Below, in pieces: positions 36,566-45,007 of a DNA stretch of 64,000 bases. Numbering within the stretch: position 1 is the stretch's first letter; each line of letters starts with the position of its first letter. Position numbers and translations under genes: made by a program. This DNA comes from Bradyrhizobium genosp. L. GTDB taxonomy: Bacteria > Pseudomonadota > Alphaproteobacteria > Rhizobiales > Xanthobacteraceae. The notes under the pieces are model-generated. The model was given only the letters and a program-made list of their open reading frames with translations, did not search any database and had not been told where the DNA came from. The stretch covers positions 4,650,001 to 4,714,000 of the forward strand of contig NZ_CP061378.1 in the NCBI RefSeq assembly GCF_015624485.1, read 5' to 3'.

Positions 36566-36786
36566 GACGCTCTCCAAAGCTTTGAAGCAGGCTCGATGCG
36601 GCGCTTTGTGCTCTGCGGATGGGTCGTGCCGCCTCGTCGCCCCGTTCAAGGCCGTCGGCCGATATCGGGTTTCCGGACCGTTTCGCGTGATCTCGTCACG
36701 CGACGTAAAGTTCGTCCAATTCGGATGTCGGCGGGGCGAGGGCTGAAACGTCCTTGGGCGAGCCGCATCAACAAGGAGAGTGATCG

Positions 36787-37173
36787 ATGCTTTATGCCAT
36801 CCTGGCCTACCATGTCGAAGCCGAGGTCAAGTCGTGGACCGCGGAGGAAGACGCCTCCGTCATGACCGGCCTGCGCGGCGTCCATGACAAGCTGAAGGGC
36901 CGGCTCGGACCCGCGGTGCGGCTCGGTGATACCGCCAAGGCCCGCACCCTGCGCGGCCGCGGCCAGGGCACGGTGATCGACGGCCCGTTCGCCGAGACCA
37001 AGGAGCAGCTGCTCGGCCTCTATTTGATCGACTGTGCCGACGAGGACGCCGCAATCGCGGCCGCGCGCGATCTGCGCAACGTCAACCCGACGGCGGTCTA
37101 CGAGATCCGCCCGATCAGGGTCTATATCCCCGGAACGCCCGTCGCGGAGACCAACGACAAATGCTGGGATTGA
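36787..37173 (+). CDS. YCII-related (DGPF domain) protein
   Basis: The 128-residue product has the YCII/DGPF fold: the start MLYAILAYHVEAEVKSWTAE, the signature VIDGPFAETKEQLLGLYLID (about 63-82), and the C-terminal YEIRPIRVY. Such proteins are dimeric ferredoxin-like barrels of uncertain function, often beside ECF sigma factors. None is seen here. AAGGAGAGTGATCG precedes the ATG. It is convergent with the lytic transglycosylase gene. Confidence 0.88.
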   Translation: MLYAILAYHVEAEVKSWTAEEDASVMTGLRGVHDKLKGRLGPAVRLGDTAKARTLRGRGQGTVIDGPFAETKEQLLGLYLIDCADEDAAIAAARDLRNVNPTAVYEIRPIRVYIPGTPVAETNDKCWD

Positions 37174-37197
37174 AAAGCGGCGCCGGACCGCGGCGCC

Positions 37198-37992
37198 TCA
37201 TTCCCCGTCGATTTGCCGTCCCATGATCGCGATCGCCTTCTGATAGACCTGCGCGGCATTCCACGCCTCGATCGCCGCGAAGTTCGCTTCGCCCGGCTGA
37301 TAGCCGGCGCCGGCGCGCCAGCCATGGGCGCGCAGGAAGTTCGCGGTCGAGCTCAGCGCATTGGCCGACACGTCGAGATTGCCGGTACCATAGGCCAGAA
37401 TGTTCTTCGGCATGAACTGGGTCTGACCGACCTCGCCATGCATCGAGCCGCGCTGGCTCGGCGACAGCGAGCCGCGGTCGATCAGCTTCAACGCGGCATA
37501 GAGCTGGTCGGTGAAGAATTCCGGCCGGCGGCAGTCATAGGCCAGGGTCGCGATCGACGACAGCATGTTCTGGTTGCCGCGCTGGCTGCCGAAGCCGGTC
37601 TCCATGCCCCAGATCGCGATCAGCGGTCCCGGCGGCACGCCGTAGCGCTGCTGGATCGAGGCGAACATCGCGGCTTGCGAATGCTTCAGCGAACGCCCGC
37701 GCGAGACGATGGTCGCTGCCCCGCGCTTGGCCATGAAGGCGTCGAGCGACAGGCTAAAACTGTGCTGGCTGCGGTCGGCGGCAATGGTCGCGCTGGCGTA
37801 GTTGGTCTGCATCAGCGCGCCGAGCGCGGCCTGGCCGACGCCCTTGGCGCCCGCCTCCGCGGAAAACTCCCGCTTCCAGTTCTCGAAGCCGCCCGGACCG
37901 TTGCCGCACTGCGCGGCATCGGCCTGTGCCGCGAGCGTCGCAACGAGCGCGGCGCCCGCAAGTGCCGTCGCAATCAGCCTGCCCCTGGTCAT
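37198..37992 (-). CDS. Lytic murein transglycosylase, MltB-like
   Basis: This 264-residue periplasmic enzyme cleaves the glycan strands of peptidoglycan. A signal peptide covers about 1-26 (ATLAAQADAAQCG). The catalytic Glu is E131 in LIAIWGMETGFGSQRGNQ. GEVGQTQFMPKNILAYG and WNAAQVYQKAIA are further SLT-2 motifs. The protein is shorter than E. coli MltB and lacks the C-terminal peptidoglycan-binding domain. ATG 37992 follows GGAGGAGGTTTCGG. Confidence 0.92.
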   Translation of the reverse strand: MTRGRLIATALAGAALVATLAAQADAAQCGNGPGGFENWKREFSAEAGAKGVGQAALGALMQTNYASATIAADRSQHSFSLSLDAFMAKRGAATIVSRGRSLKHSQAAMFASIQQRYGVPPGPLIAIWGMETGFGSQRGNQNMLSSIATLAYDCRRPEFFTDQLYAALKLIDRGSLSPSQRGSMHGEVGQTQFMPKNILAYGTGNLDVSANALSSTANFLRAHGWRAGAGYQPGEANFAAIEAWNAAQVYQKAIAIMGRQIDGE

Positions 37993-38149
37993 CCGAAACC
38001 TCCTCCGCGTATTGTGGCGCCGACGATGGCCGGATGCAGATGACCCGGCGATGAACGAGCAACGACGATATGTCGGCGAGGCCGGGTTGGCTATCATCTT
38101 GCCGTAGTCCCGGCGAAAACCGGGACGACATCGAGAGAGAAACTGGCAC

Positions 38150-38521
38150 ATGACCAAACACCACGACGATCAGGCTCCTGCCCCGCAATCCGCCTTTGCC
38201 GGCGTCACGCGCAAAACCCTGCAACGCCTCGCATTGCCTGGCGACGATCGCGAGCTTGTCGTGGCAGAGGTGACCTATCCGCCCGGCGGCGTGGCGCCGC
38301 TGCACAGCCATCCGGTCGGTGGCGTGATCTACATCGTCGAGGGCACAGCCGAATCCGCCTACGGCAGCGAGGCGCCGCGGCAATATCGCGCCGGCGACAC
38401 CTTGCAGGATCGCGCGGATCTTCCGCACACCCTGTTTCGCAATTGTGATCCCGATCGCCCGCTCCGCTTCCTGACCATCTACGCGCTCGAGCCCGGACGT
38501 TCCTATACAAAGGCATTGTGA
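38150..38521 (+). CDS. Cupin-domain protein
   Basis: The 123-residue single cupin has motif 1 PPGGVAPLHSHPVGGVIYIVEGT, with the usual two His and Glu as metal ligands, and motif 2 DLPHTLFRNCD, whose His completes the site. It is a small soluble protein of unknown ligand. GAGAGAAACTGGCAC precedes the ATG. The Crp-type regulator follows on the same strand after 167 bp. Confidence 0.88.
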   Translation: MTKHHDDQAPAPQSAFAGVTRKTLQRLALPGDDRELVVAEVTYPPGGVAPLHSHPVGGVIYIVEGTAESAYGSEAPRQYRAGDTLQDRADLPHTLFRNCDPDRPLRFLTIYALEPGRSYTKAL

Positions 38522-38688
38522 TCCCTTTTTCCCGGCTTTCGTGCGTGCATTTCAGGGAACGCCGGTCGCACCCGGCCCGTTGTCATCGGCAATTGCCGGG
38601 AATGAACCCCTGGGTGCCGGCGGCTGAGAGCGTTTCGAAGGTGCCTGATCTGCTCAGCCTTCCTGCCTCGCACGAGAGGAAGCAGCAT

Positions 38689-39417
38689 ATGGCTGGAACT
38701 CTGTCGAATGCGCTGCTGACCAAAATCACCGTGTCCAACAAGCTCGACGGCGACGACATCGAAACGATCAAGCGACTGCCGATCGAGCGACGCGACGTCG
38801 GACCACGCGAAATCGTCGTACATGACGGTTCCCGCCCAACGCAATGCTGCCTGGTCGCCGACGGCTTCATGTTTCGATCCAAGACGACATCGGAAGGACA
38901 GCGGCAGATCCTGTCGCTGCATATTCCCGGCGACATTCCCGACCTGCAAAGCCTCTATCTCGGCGTGATGGACCACGACCTCGTCACACTGACATCCTGC
39001 ACGTTGGGCTTCATCCCACATCAGGCGCTGAAGCAGTTGACCAAGGCGCGTCCCGATGTCGCAGCGGCCATGTGGCGGGAAACATTGATCGACGCCGCGA
39101 TGTTCCGGGAATGGATCGTCAATGTCGGACGGCGCAGCGGCGTGCAGCGGATGGCGCATCTGCTCTCGGAATTGCGCCGCCGGCTCGAGGCGATCGGCCG
39201 GACCGCCAATGGCACGTTCCGCCTGCCGATCACCCAGGCGGAGCTTGCCGACTGCCTCGCGCTTTCGACCGTACACGTCAATCGCGTGCTCCAGGAATTG
39301 CGCGGCGAAGGCTTGATCGAAGTCGATCGCTCGGCGTTCCATCTGCTCGATCAGAAGAAGCTGGAGGAACGCGGCCAATTCGAGCCGCATTACCTTCATC
39401 TCAGTCAAACATCCTAG
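38689..39417 (+). CDS. Crp/Fnr-family transcriptional regulator
   Basis: This regulator has 242 residues from the ATG after AGAGGAAGCAGCAT. The cyclic-nucleotide-binding-like domain includes CCLVADGFMFRSKTTSEGQRQILSLHIPGDIPDL in overlapping pieces. The C-terminal helix-turn-helix is ITQAELADCLALSTVHVNRVLQEL (in part, about 180-203). No N-terminal Fnr cysteine cluster is seen, so oxygen sensing by a 4Fe-4S centre is unlikely. It reads into a DUF6894 gene nine bases later, so they share a message. Confidence 0.9.
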   Translation: MAGTLSNALLTKITVSNKLDGDDIETIKRLPIERRDVGPREIVVHDGSRPTQCCLVADGFMFRSKTTSEGQRQILSLHIPGDIPDLQSLYLGVMDHDLVTLTSCTLGFIPHQALKQLTKARPDVAAAMWRETLIDAAMFREWIVNVGRRSGVQRMAHLLSELRRRLEAIGRTANGTFRLPITQAELADCLALSTVHVNRVLQELRGEGLIEVDRSAFHLLDQKKLEERGQFEPHYLHLSQTS

Positions 39418-39426
39418 GAGGGCCGC

Positions 39427-39657
39427 GTGGTGAAGTTTTTCTTCGACCTGCATGAAGGCGGCAACGTCTTGCGCGACGAGGACGGCCTCGACCTGCCCGA
39501 CGGGCGGCGGGCCGAGGTCAAGGCCTGGCATACGGCATGCGACGTGGCCAAGGACAGCGCCGGCCACGGCGACGCGACGGTGAAAGTCCTGGTGCGCGAT
39601 GAACGGGCGGCCGTGCTGACGGTGGAACTCAACGCAAGGGTGAGTTGGAAGGACTAG
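39427..39657 (+). CDS. DUF6894 family protein
   Basis: The 76-residue product has the typical sequence of this rhizobial family: FFFDLHEGGNVLRDEDGLDL near the N terminus and VKVLVRDERAAVLTVEL near the end. Translation starts at GTG 39427 (or the second GTG at 39430) after AGGAGGGCC. Function unknown. Such genes are numerous in Bradyrhizobium and often follow regulators, as here. Confidence 0.82.
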   Translation: MVKFFFDLHEGGNVLRDEDGLDLPDGRRAEVKAWHTACDVAKDSAGHGDATVKVLVRDERAAVLTVELNARVSWKD

Positions 39658-39660
39658 AGC

Positions 39661-39756
39661 CTTTCCCGTTCCGATGGAATCGGAACGGGGCTCTAGGTTT
39701 CTGTATTGACGCGTTTTCTTCACGCGAACCGGTTTCCACGTCGCTCGAAAACGCTC
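39661..39756. repeat. Dispersed repeat, copy 1
   Basis: CGTTCCGATGGAATCGGAACG is a palindrome, and it is followed by TTCACGCGAACCGGTTTCCA-CGTCGCTCGAAAACGCTC. The second part recurs with few changes at about 46863-46899. The 310-bp gap from 39658 to 39967 contains this repeat and a possible promoter but no gene. Confidence 0.75.
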
Positions 39757-39908
39757 CAGGTTTGATATCGCCGATCGTCGATTGCTCGGCTGTCTGAGCC
39801 GACGCTCGCGCCTATTCGCGCCCGGTAAGAGGTCCGCGAGATGCGCAACACCGGAATCTCGCGGGGCTCGCAACCCAGTGAACAATGGGGAACCGCGCGT
39901 CACTGAAC

Positions 39909-39936
39909 TTGTCTATCAAACTAGACAGGTTAAACT
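39909..39936 (+). promoter_or_regulatory. Possible promoter/operator before the Nudix gene
   Basis: TGTCTA (39910-39915) and TAGACA (39922-39927) form a perfect inverted repeat. TTGTCT at 39909 and TAAACT at 39931 are 16 bases apart, so the palindrome would sit on a weak promoter. The local sequence is much richer in A+T than its surroundings. Confidence 0.35.
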
Positions 39937-39967
39937 GCAGTCGATTCCATTTAAATCTACTGCAGAA

Positions 39968-40363
39968 ATGACGAAATCCTCCAAGCTTGTGGCCGCGAAA
40001 CGCGGCAGGGTACTTCTGGTTCGGCGCCGTTCAGACGGTTTGTGGATGTTTCCGGGCGGCCGGAGGCGCGGACGCGAGTCGGACAAGGACTGCCTGCGGC
40101 GAGAGATCGGGGAAGAGTTACCGAAACTCAAGCTCGGCAGGATCAGCCTCTGGAAGGAAGTGACGGCGCGCAACAAGCGCTCCGGACGCAAGATGAGCGA
40201 CGCGATCTTCATCGCCAAGAGCGCCAGGGGCCGGCTCGCGATCGGCGACAAGAAGGAGATCGACCGCGCCGCTTGGCAGAAGCCGCGCGGCATTCGCCTG
40301 ACGCCGACCTCGCGCTACATCCGCGACCGCCTGTTTCCGAGGAAGCAGCGGCGCCGGAGATAA
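39968..40363 (+). CDS. Nudix hydrolase
   Basis: This 131-residue Nudix protein has a box beginning MFPGGRRRGRESDKDCLRREIGEEL (two pieces, about 25-48). The REIGEE core is intact, so it should hydrolyse a nucleoside diphosphate derivative. The tail is strongly basic (FPRKQRRRR), which may bind nucleic acid. I chose the ATG at 39968. An upstream in-frame extension reads through the presumed promoter and is not Nudix-like. Confidence 0.85.
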   Translation: MTKSSKLVAAKRGRVLLVRRRSDGLWMFPGGRRRGRESDKDCLRREIGEELPKLKLGRISLWKEVTARNKRSGRKMSDAIFIAKSARGRLAIGDKKEIDRAAWQKPRGIRLTPTSRYIRDRLFPRKQRRRR

Positions 40364-40444
40364 TGGTCCTGTTGGCCACTCAATCTCAACTGTCGTCCCG
40401 GCCTTCGGGACGACACCGAGATTGTAGCAGCCACAAAGGCCGCC

Positions 40445-40744
40445 TCACCGCACACGTTGCTCGCCAACGACCGCCGGCCGTTTCGCCGCGAGAACGAACG
40501 GCTTTGGCGCAGGCGAGCGGCGCGGCATGACGCTGCCGCTCACAACGATCGGCTCGTAGTCGCCGAGCACCGCCCGCTCTGCCACCAGCCGGCTCATGAC
40601 CAGGCGCATCTTCAGGAGGTCGCCGGCGACGAAGGCGCAGTCCTCGGCTCGCCTGATCTGCTCGCGCATGATCGCTTCGGCCTCCGTCATGCTGACTCTC
40701 AGCGCCCTGATCTGTCTGCGAATTTGACTGATGCGGTTGTCCAT
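40445..40744 (-). CDS. Hypothetical protein, helical
   Basis: The 99-residue product begins MDNRISQIRRQIRALRVSMT and continues with EAEAIMREQIRRAEDCAFVA, a long amphipathic helical region. A basic tail follows (PRRSPAPKPFVLAAKRP). CAGAGGAGACCGCC precedes the ATG. It lies 53 bp downstream of the broken coaA on the same strand. No known family. Confidence 0.7.
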   Translation of the reverse strand: MDNRISQIRRQIRALRVSMTEAEAIMREQIRRAEDCAFVAGDLLKMRLVMSRLVAERAVLGDYEPIVVSGSVMPRRSPAPKPFVLAAKRPAVVGEQRVR

Positions 40745-40797
40745 GGCGGTCTCCTCTGATGGTCGGGCGACCATAAGAACAAAACATGAACAATAAG

Positions 40798-41725
40798 TCA
40801 ATCCCGTAGCCAGACTTCGCCAATCGAATGATCGGACCGCTTGCGCAGCACGACGTCGGCGCGGGTCCGCGTCGGCAGGATATTTTCGCGCAGATTGGCG
40901 CGATGATGCTCGCGCCACAACCTGTCGGCAACCTCGCGCGCGTCCTTGGGTGGAAGGTCCCTGTAGTGGTGGAAGTATGAAGCGGGATTGCGGAAGGCGG
41001 TCGGCTGCAGTTTGAGGAAGCGCTCGACATACCAGGACTGGATGTCGGCCTCGTCGGCATCGAGGTAGATCGAGAAGTCGAAGAAGTCCGAGACCACCGC
41101 GGGCGCGGTGCCGCGCGCCTGCAGCACGTTGAGGCCCTCGAACACCAGGATATCGGGTGGCCGGATCACCTGCTGCGCGGACGGCACGATGTCGCCGATC
41201 AGATGCGAGTAAACCGGCAGTTCGAGGTCGCCTTCCGCCGTCTTGGCCGCCGCGAGGAAGCGCAGCATCCGCGGCAGATCATAGCTCTCCGGAAAGCCCT
41301 TGCGCCGCATCAGCCCGCGTTCCTCCAGCACGCCGTTGGCGTGCAGGAAGCCGTCGGTCGTCACCAGCTCGACCCGGGGATGATCGGCAGAGCGGGCCAG
41401 CAGCGCACAGAGCACCCGGGCAAGCGTGCTCTTCGACGCCGACACTGCCTGCCAGCGCGACGATGTAGGGCGACCGGCGCGCCGGCCGGCCGAGGAATTC
41501 TGCCTTGACCTGCATCAAATTGCGCGCCGCCGTGAAATGCAGGTTGAGGAGGCGGGCGAGCGGCAGGAAGACCTCGGCAACTTCAGCCGAATTGATCGGC
41601 TCGTTCAAGCCGCGAAGCGCCGCCAGATCGGCGTCCGAGAGCGTCGGCGACGTGCTGGCGCGCAATGCCGCCCAATCGCCGCGGCCGAAGCTCGTGTAGG
41701 CGGATAGCTCGTCGGGCTCTGTCAT
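40798..41725 (-). pseudogene. coaA: Type I pantothenate kinase, frameshifted in the P-loop
   Basis: Pantothenate kinase starts CoA synthesis by phosphorylating pantothenate. The N-terminal frame (41725 down to about 41440) gives SAYTSFGRGDWAALR and YIVALAGSVGV. The rest, STLARVLCALLARSADHP to GEVWLRD, is in another frame (41445-40798). The break is exactly at the Walker A sequence: the DNA reads GTCGGCGTCGAAGAGCACG where GTCGGCGTCGGCAAGAGCACG is expected, a loss of two bases. The remainder is intact at expected length (about 309 residues once repaired), so it is a recent mutation or a sequencing error. MFS, amidohydrolase and VOC genes lie upstream. Confidence 0.85.
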
Positions 41726-41828
41726 GCGCATCCGTTCTCGGCGGCCTGATGGATCTCCATCAATGTGCCGAGACGAATCCGGATGCGTCAATGCCTACTC
41801 TCCGTCTCGCTCAGGGGGAACGGCGGCC

Positions 41829-42242
41829 TTACGAGCCGGGCTGGATCCCGAAATAGCCCGTGTGCTGGATCAGATCCCATCGATTGCCGTAGAGGTCTTC
41901 AAACACGGCCACCATTCCGTAGTCCTCCTGTTGCGGCGGCCGGACGAAGCTCACCCCGCGCGCGGCATATTTGGCATAGTCGCGCGCGAGGTCGTCGGTG
42001 TCGATGAACAGGAAGACGCGCCCGCCGGATTGATCGCCGATCTGGTGGCGCTGACGATCGGTGTCGGCTCGGGCGAGCAGGATGCAGCCCTGGCCGCCTC
42101 CCGCCGGCGCCAGCACGACCCAGCGCTTCAGATCGCTCAGGCGCTGATCGATGCGCACCTCGAAATCGAGCACACGCACGAAATAGTCGATGGCTTCGTC
42201 ATAGTCCCTGACCAGAAGGGCGGTGAGAAACAGCCGCTGCAT
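41829..42242 (-). CDS. VOC-family (glyoxalase/bleomycin-resistance fold) protein
   Basis: The 137-residue product has one VOC unit: FLTALLVRDYDEAIDYFVRV at the start, WVVLAPAGGGQGCILLAR in the middle, and VFEDLYGNRWDLIQ at the end. The last motif carries the usual metal Glu region. Substrate unknown. It lies 25 bp after the amidohydrolase gene on the same strand and is probably in the MFS-amidohydrolase-VOC operon. Confidence 0.85.
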   Translation of the reverse strand: MQRLFLTALLVRDYDEAIDYFVRVLDFEVRIDQRLSDLKRWVVLAPAGGGQGCILLARADTDRQRHQIGDQSGGRVFLFIDTDDLARDYAKYAARGVSFVRPPQQEDYGMVAVFEDLYGNRWDLIQHTGYFGIQPGS

Positions 42243-42267
42243 GATTGCCTCTGCCCCGCCGCTTGCG

Positions 42268-43512
42268 TCACGTGCCCAGCCGGTCGATCTCGGCCTTGCC
42301 GGCCTTCATCACCAGCGGGATGTGCTCGCCCTGACCGAGCAGGCAGCTCACGTCGCGCAGCGGGTTGCCTTCGACCACCAGAATATCGGCAACGGCGTCG
42401 GCTGCGATGCGGCCGAGCTTGCCTTCCATGCGCAGCACCTCGGCGCCGACAATCGTTGCGCTCGCGATCACCGCCTGCGGGCCGAGCACCTCGGCGCGGA
42501 TTCTGAACTCCTCGCTCTGCAAGCGCTGCGACGGGCCGAGCAAATCGGTGCCAAAACCCATTTTCACGCCGGCCTCGCGCAAGATCGACAGCGAGCGCAG
42601 CCCGGCGTCGCGGACATCGGCGACCTTGGCGACACTCGCGGCCGGGAGGCCGTATTTGGCGCCTTCGGTCGCGAGCGCCTCGTAGGTGACGAGCGTCGGC
42701 ACGGCATAGGCGCCCTGCTCGGCCATCAGCCGCGCGGTCGGCAGATCGACCAGATTGCCGTGCTCGATGGTGCGCACGCCGCAGCGCACCGCGCGCTCGA
42801 TCGCCTCGGCGGTGTAGGCGTGGGCGAGCACATAAGTCTGGCGCGCCCGCGCCTCAGCGACGATGGCGCGGATCTCGTCTTCGGAGTAGCCATAGGCGCC
42901 GATCGGGTCGGTCGGCGAGGCGACGCCGCCGGAGGCCATGATCTTGATCTGATCGGCGCCCATCTGCAGTTCCTCGCGCACCGCCTTGCGCACGGCATCG
43001 ACGCCGTCGACCACACGCGACAGCGCGCCGACCCGCACGCAGCAGGAGCATGTCGGATCGCTCAGATAGTCGGAGCGCGCCCGTCCGTCGCCGTGGCCGC
43101 CGGTCTGGCTCAGCGCGCGGCCGGACACGAACAGCCGCGGACCGTCGGTCAGCCCGGTGTCGATCGCCTGCTTCAGCGCATAGCCTGCGCCGCCGGCATC
43201 GCGCACCGTGGTGAAGCCCCGCTTCAGCATGCCGCGCAACAGCATGGTCGAGCGCAAGGTCACCAGCACGTTCGCCATCCGGGCCTGCGCCGACAGATCG
43301 AGCTCGACGGCAACGGCATGGACATGCAGGTCGATCAGGCCGGGCATCAGGGTCTTGCCTCTCAGATCGATGGTGCGATCCGCGGAGGCCTGTATCGGCC
43401 GGTCGGAGACTTCCCTGATCAGGCGATCCTCGACCAGCACGTGATGCCCTTCGAGCAGATCGGGCCGCAGCGGATCGAGCAGCGCGGCATTTTGAAAGAG
43501 GATAGATGTCAT
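42268..43512 (-). CDS. Metal-dependent amidohydrolase
   Basis: This 414-residue enzyme of the imidazolonepropionase/prolidase-like amidohydrolase group has the binuclear metal set: H63 and H65 in GLIDLHVHA, K190 in QIKIMASGG (carboxylated lysine), H231 in LAHAYT, H251 in IEHGNL, and D323 in GFGTDLLG. All are present, so an active hydrolase of an amide, ester or cyclic imide is predicted. GGAGATCATC precedes the ATG. It starts 17 bp after the MFS gene. The MFS transporter probably imports its substrate. Confidence 0.9.
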   Translation of the reverse strand: MTSILFQNAALLDPLRPDLLEGHHVLVEDRLIREVSDRPIQASADRTIDLRGKTLMPGLIDLHVHAVAVELDLSAQARMANVLVTLRSTMLLRGMLKRGFTTVRDAGGAGYALKQAIDTGLTDGPRLFVSGRALSQTGGHGDGRARSDYLSDPTCSCCVRVGALSRVVDGVDAVRKAVREELQMGADQIKIMASGGVASPTDPIGAYGYSEDEIRAIVAEARARQTYVLAHAYTAEAIERAVRCGVRTIEHGNLVDLPTARLMAEQGAYAVPTLVTYEALATEGAKYGLPAASVAKVADVRDAGLRSLSILREAGVKMGFGTDLLGPSQRLQSEEFRIRAEVLGPQAVIASATIVGAEVLRMEGKLGRIAADAVADILVVEGNPLRDVSCLLGQGEHIPLVMKAGKAEIDRLGT

Positions 43513-43529
43513 GATGATCTCCAGTCAGG

Positions 43530-44888
43530 TCACGCGGCTTCGCTCGCTGCAATTTCCTCGAGCGAACGTCCGCGGGTCGGCACGCCCATCAGCACGACGG
43601 TGAGCGCGCCGATCAGCAGCACGCTCGTGGTGACGCCAAAAACGCCGGTGAAGCCGAATTTGGGATAGAGGTAGCCGACCAGGATCGGCGACACGATCGC
43701 GCCGATGCGGCCGATCGCCGACGCCAGCCCCGCCCCCGTGGTCCGAATCGGCGTCGGAAACACCTCGGCCGTGTAGGCATAGACGCCTGCGTAGGTGCCG
43801 TTCATGAAGAACGACAGCAGAATGCCGGCGGCCATGATCTCGCCGTCGCTCGACGCAACGGCGAGCCCGAGCGCGCTGACGCCGCCGAGCAGCATATAGG
43901 AGGCGATGGTGGCCTGGCGGCCGATCCGCTCGTTGAACCAGGCGGCGCTGAAATAGCCGGGCACCTGCGCGCAATACATCGTCAGCGAATAGCCAAAGCT
44001 CTTGGTGATGCTCATGCCGTTCTGCACCAAGAGGCCGGGGATCCAGACAAAGAAGGAGTAGTAGCTGAACGTGATCGACAGCCACATGATCCAGGTCATG
44101 GTGGTGATGCGCGCCTGCCGGCCGGCCAACAGCGCGGCGAGATTGCTCAGCAGTGTTCCTGCGGGCGCCTGCGGCGCAGTCGCCTCGACGACCGGCATCG
44201 GCAGCACGCGGCCCTCGCGCGCGAAGCCGGCCTCGATCCGGTCGAGCACCGCTTCGGCCTCCTTCACCCTGCCCCGGCTTTCCAGCCAGCGCGGAGATTC
44301 CGGCAGCGAGCGGCGCCACCACAGCAGCATGACGACAGGAACTGCCGTGATCACAAGCACGATGCGCCAGCCGTTCTCGTAGGCCGGCACGATGAAATAG
44401 CCGAGCAACGCCGCAGCCACGAAGCCGAACGAGAAGAAGCCGGCGAGCGCGCCGGTGAACGCGCCGCGGTAGCGCCGTGCCACGAACTCCGCGAGATACG
44501 GCGCGATGATCGCGCTCTCCGCGCCGGTGCCCATGCCGGCGACCACGCGCGCCGCGAAGAAGGACGGCCAGTTATCCACCGCCGCGCTGGCCAGCGATGC
44601 CGCGCAATACAGCGCCAGCGCCGACATCATCACCGCGCGGCGGCCGATCAAGTCGCCCAGCGTGCCGGCGAGCAGCGCGCCGAACAGGAAGCCGACGAAG
44701 GTGCTGCTGCCGAGCACGCCGGTCTCGACCGCCGAGAGGCTCCAGGTGGTGCGCAGCACCGGCAGGATGAAGGCCATCACGGCCGCATCCATCGCGTCGA
44801 ACAGATAACCCAGCCCGCCCATCAGCAGCAGGTGCACATGGAAACGCGAGAACGGCAGCCGCTCGATCCGCGCCGATATCATCGACAT
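43530..44888 (-). CDS. MFS transporter, organic solute:proton symporter type
   Basis: This 452-residue, 12-helix permease has the sugar-porter-like motifs GDLIGRRAVMMSAL (after helix 2), GTGAESAIIAPYLAEFV (helix 4-5) and RRSLPESPRWLESRGRVKEA in the central loop. That pattern places it with aromatic-acid or metabolite:H+ symporters. The ATG at 44888 follows GGGGGAGACTTT. It leads an operon with the amidohydrolase and VOC genes and is divergent from a lysR gene, with a 25-bp perfect LysR-type site between them. Confidence 0.9.
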   Translation of the reverse strand: MSMISARIERLPFSRFHVHLLLMGGLGYLFDAMDAAVMAFILPVLRTTWSLSAVETGVLGSSTFVGFLFGALLAGTLGDLIGRRAVMMSALALYCAASLASAAVDNWPSFFAARVVAGMGTGAESAIIAPYLAEFVARRYRGAFTGALAGFFSFGFVAAALLGYFIVPAYENGWRIVLVITAVPVVMLLWWRRSLPESPRWLESRGRVKEAEAVLDRIEAGFAREGRVLPMPVVEATAPQAPAGTLLSNLAALLAGRQARITTMTWIMWLSITFSYYSFFVWIPGLLVQNGMSITKSFGYSLTMYCAQVPGYFSAAWFNERIGRQATIASYMLLGGVSALGLAVASSDGEIMAAGILLSFFMNGTYAGVYAYTAEVFPTPIRTTGAGLASAIGRIGAIVSPILVGYLYPKFGFTGVFGVTTSVLLIGALTVVLMGVPTRGRSLEEIAASEAA

Positions 44889-44949
44889 GAAAGTCTCCCC
44901 CGGTGCCACGGCCCGGCGCGCCGTGATCCCGGGGATGATAGACAAACGT

Positions 44950-44974
44950 CAATTATCCCAATAATTTATAATTG
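44950..44974. promoter_or_regulatory. LysR-type operator
   Basis: CAATTAT (44950-44956) and ATAATTG (44968-44974) are perfect inverted arms around an 11-base centre. This meets the T-N11-A rule for LysR-type regulators. The site lies 62 bp before the MFS start and 34 bp before the lysR start, in an AT-rich island. Confidence 0.7.
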
Positions 44975-45007
44975 TGATCCCCTATATCACCACGGTGAAT
45001 ATCGGCG

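Noticed and set aside
40798..41725. Two separate genes, one for a kinase and one for an N-terminal protein
   Set aside because: The two frames join to one continuous pantothenate kinase if two bases are restored in the P-loop, so they are one broken gene.
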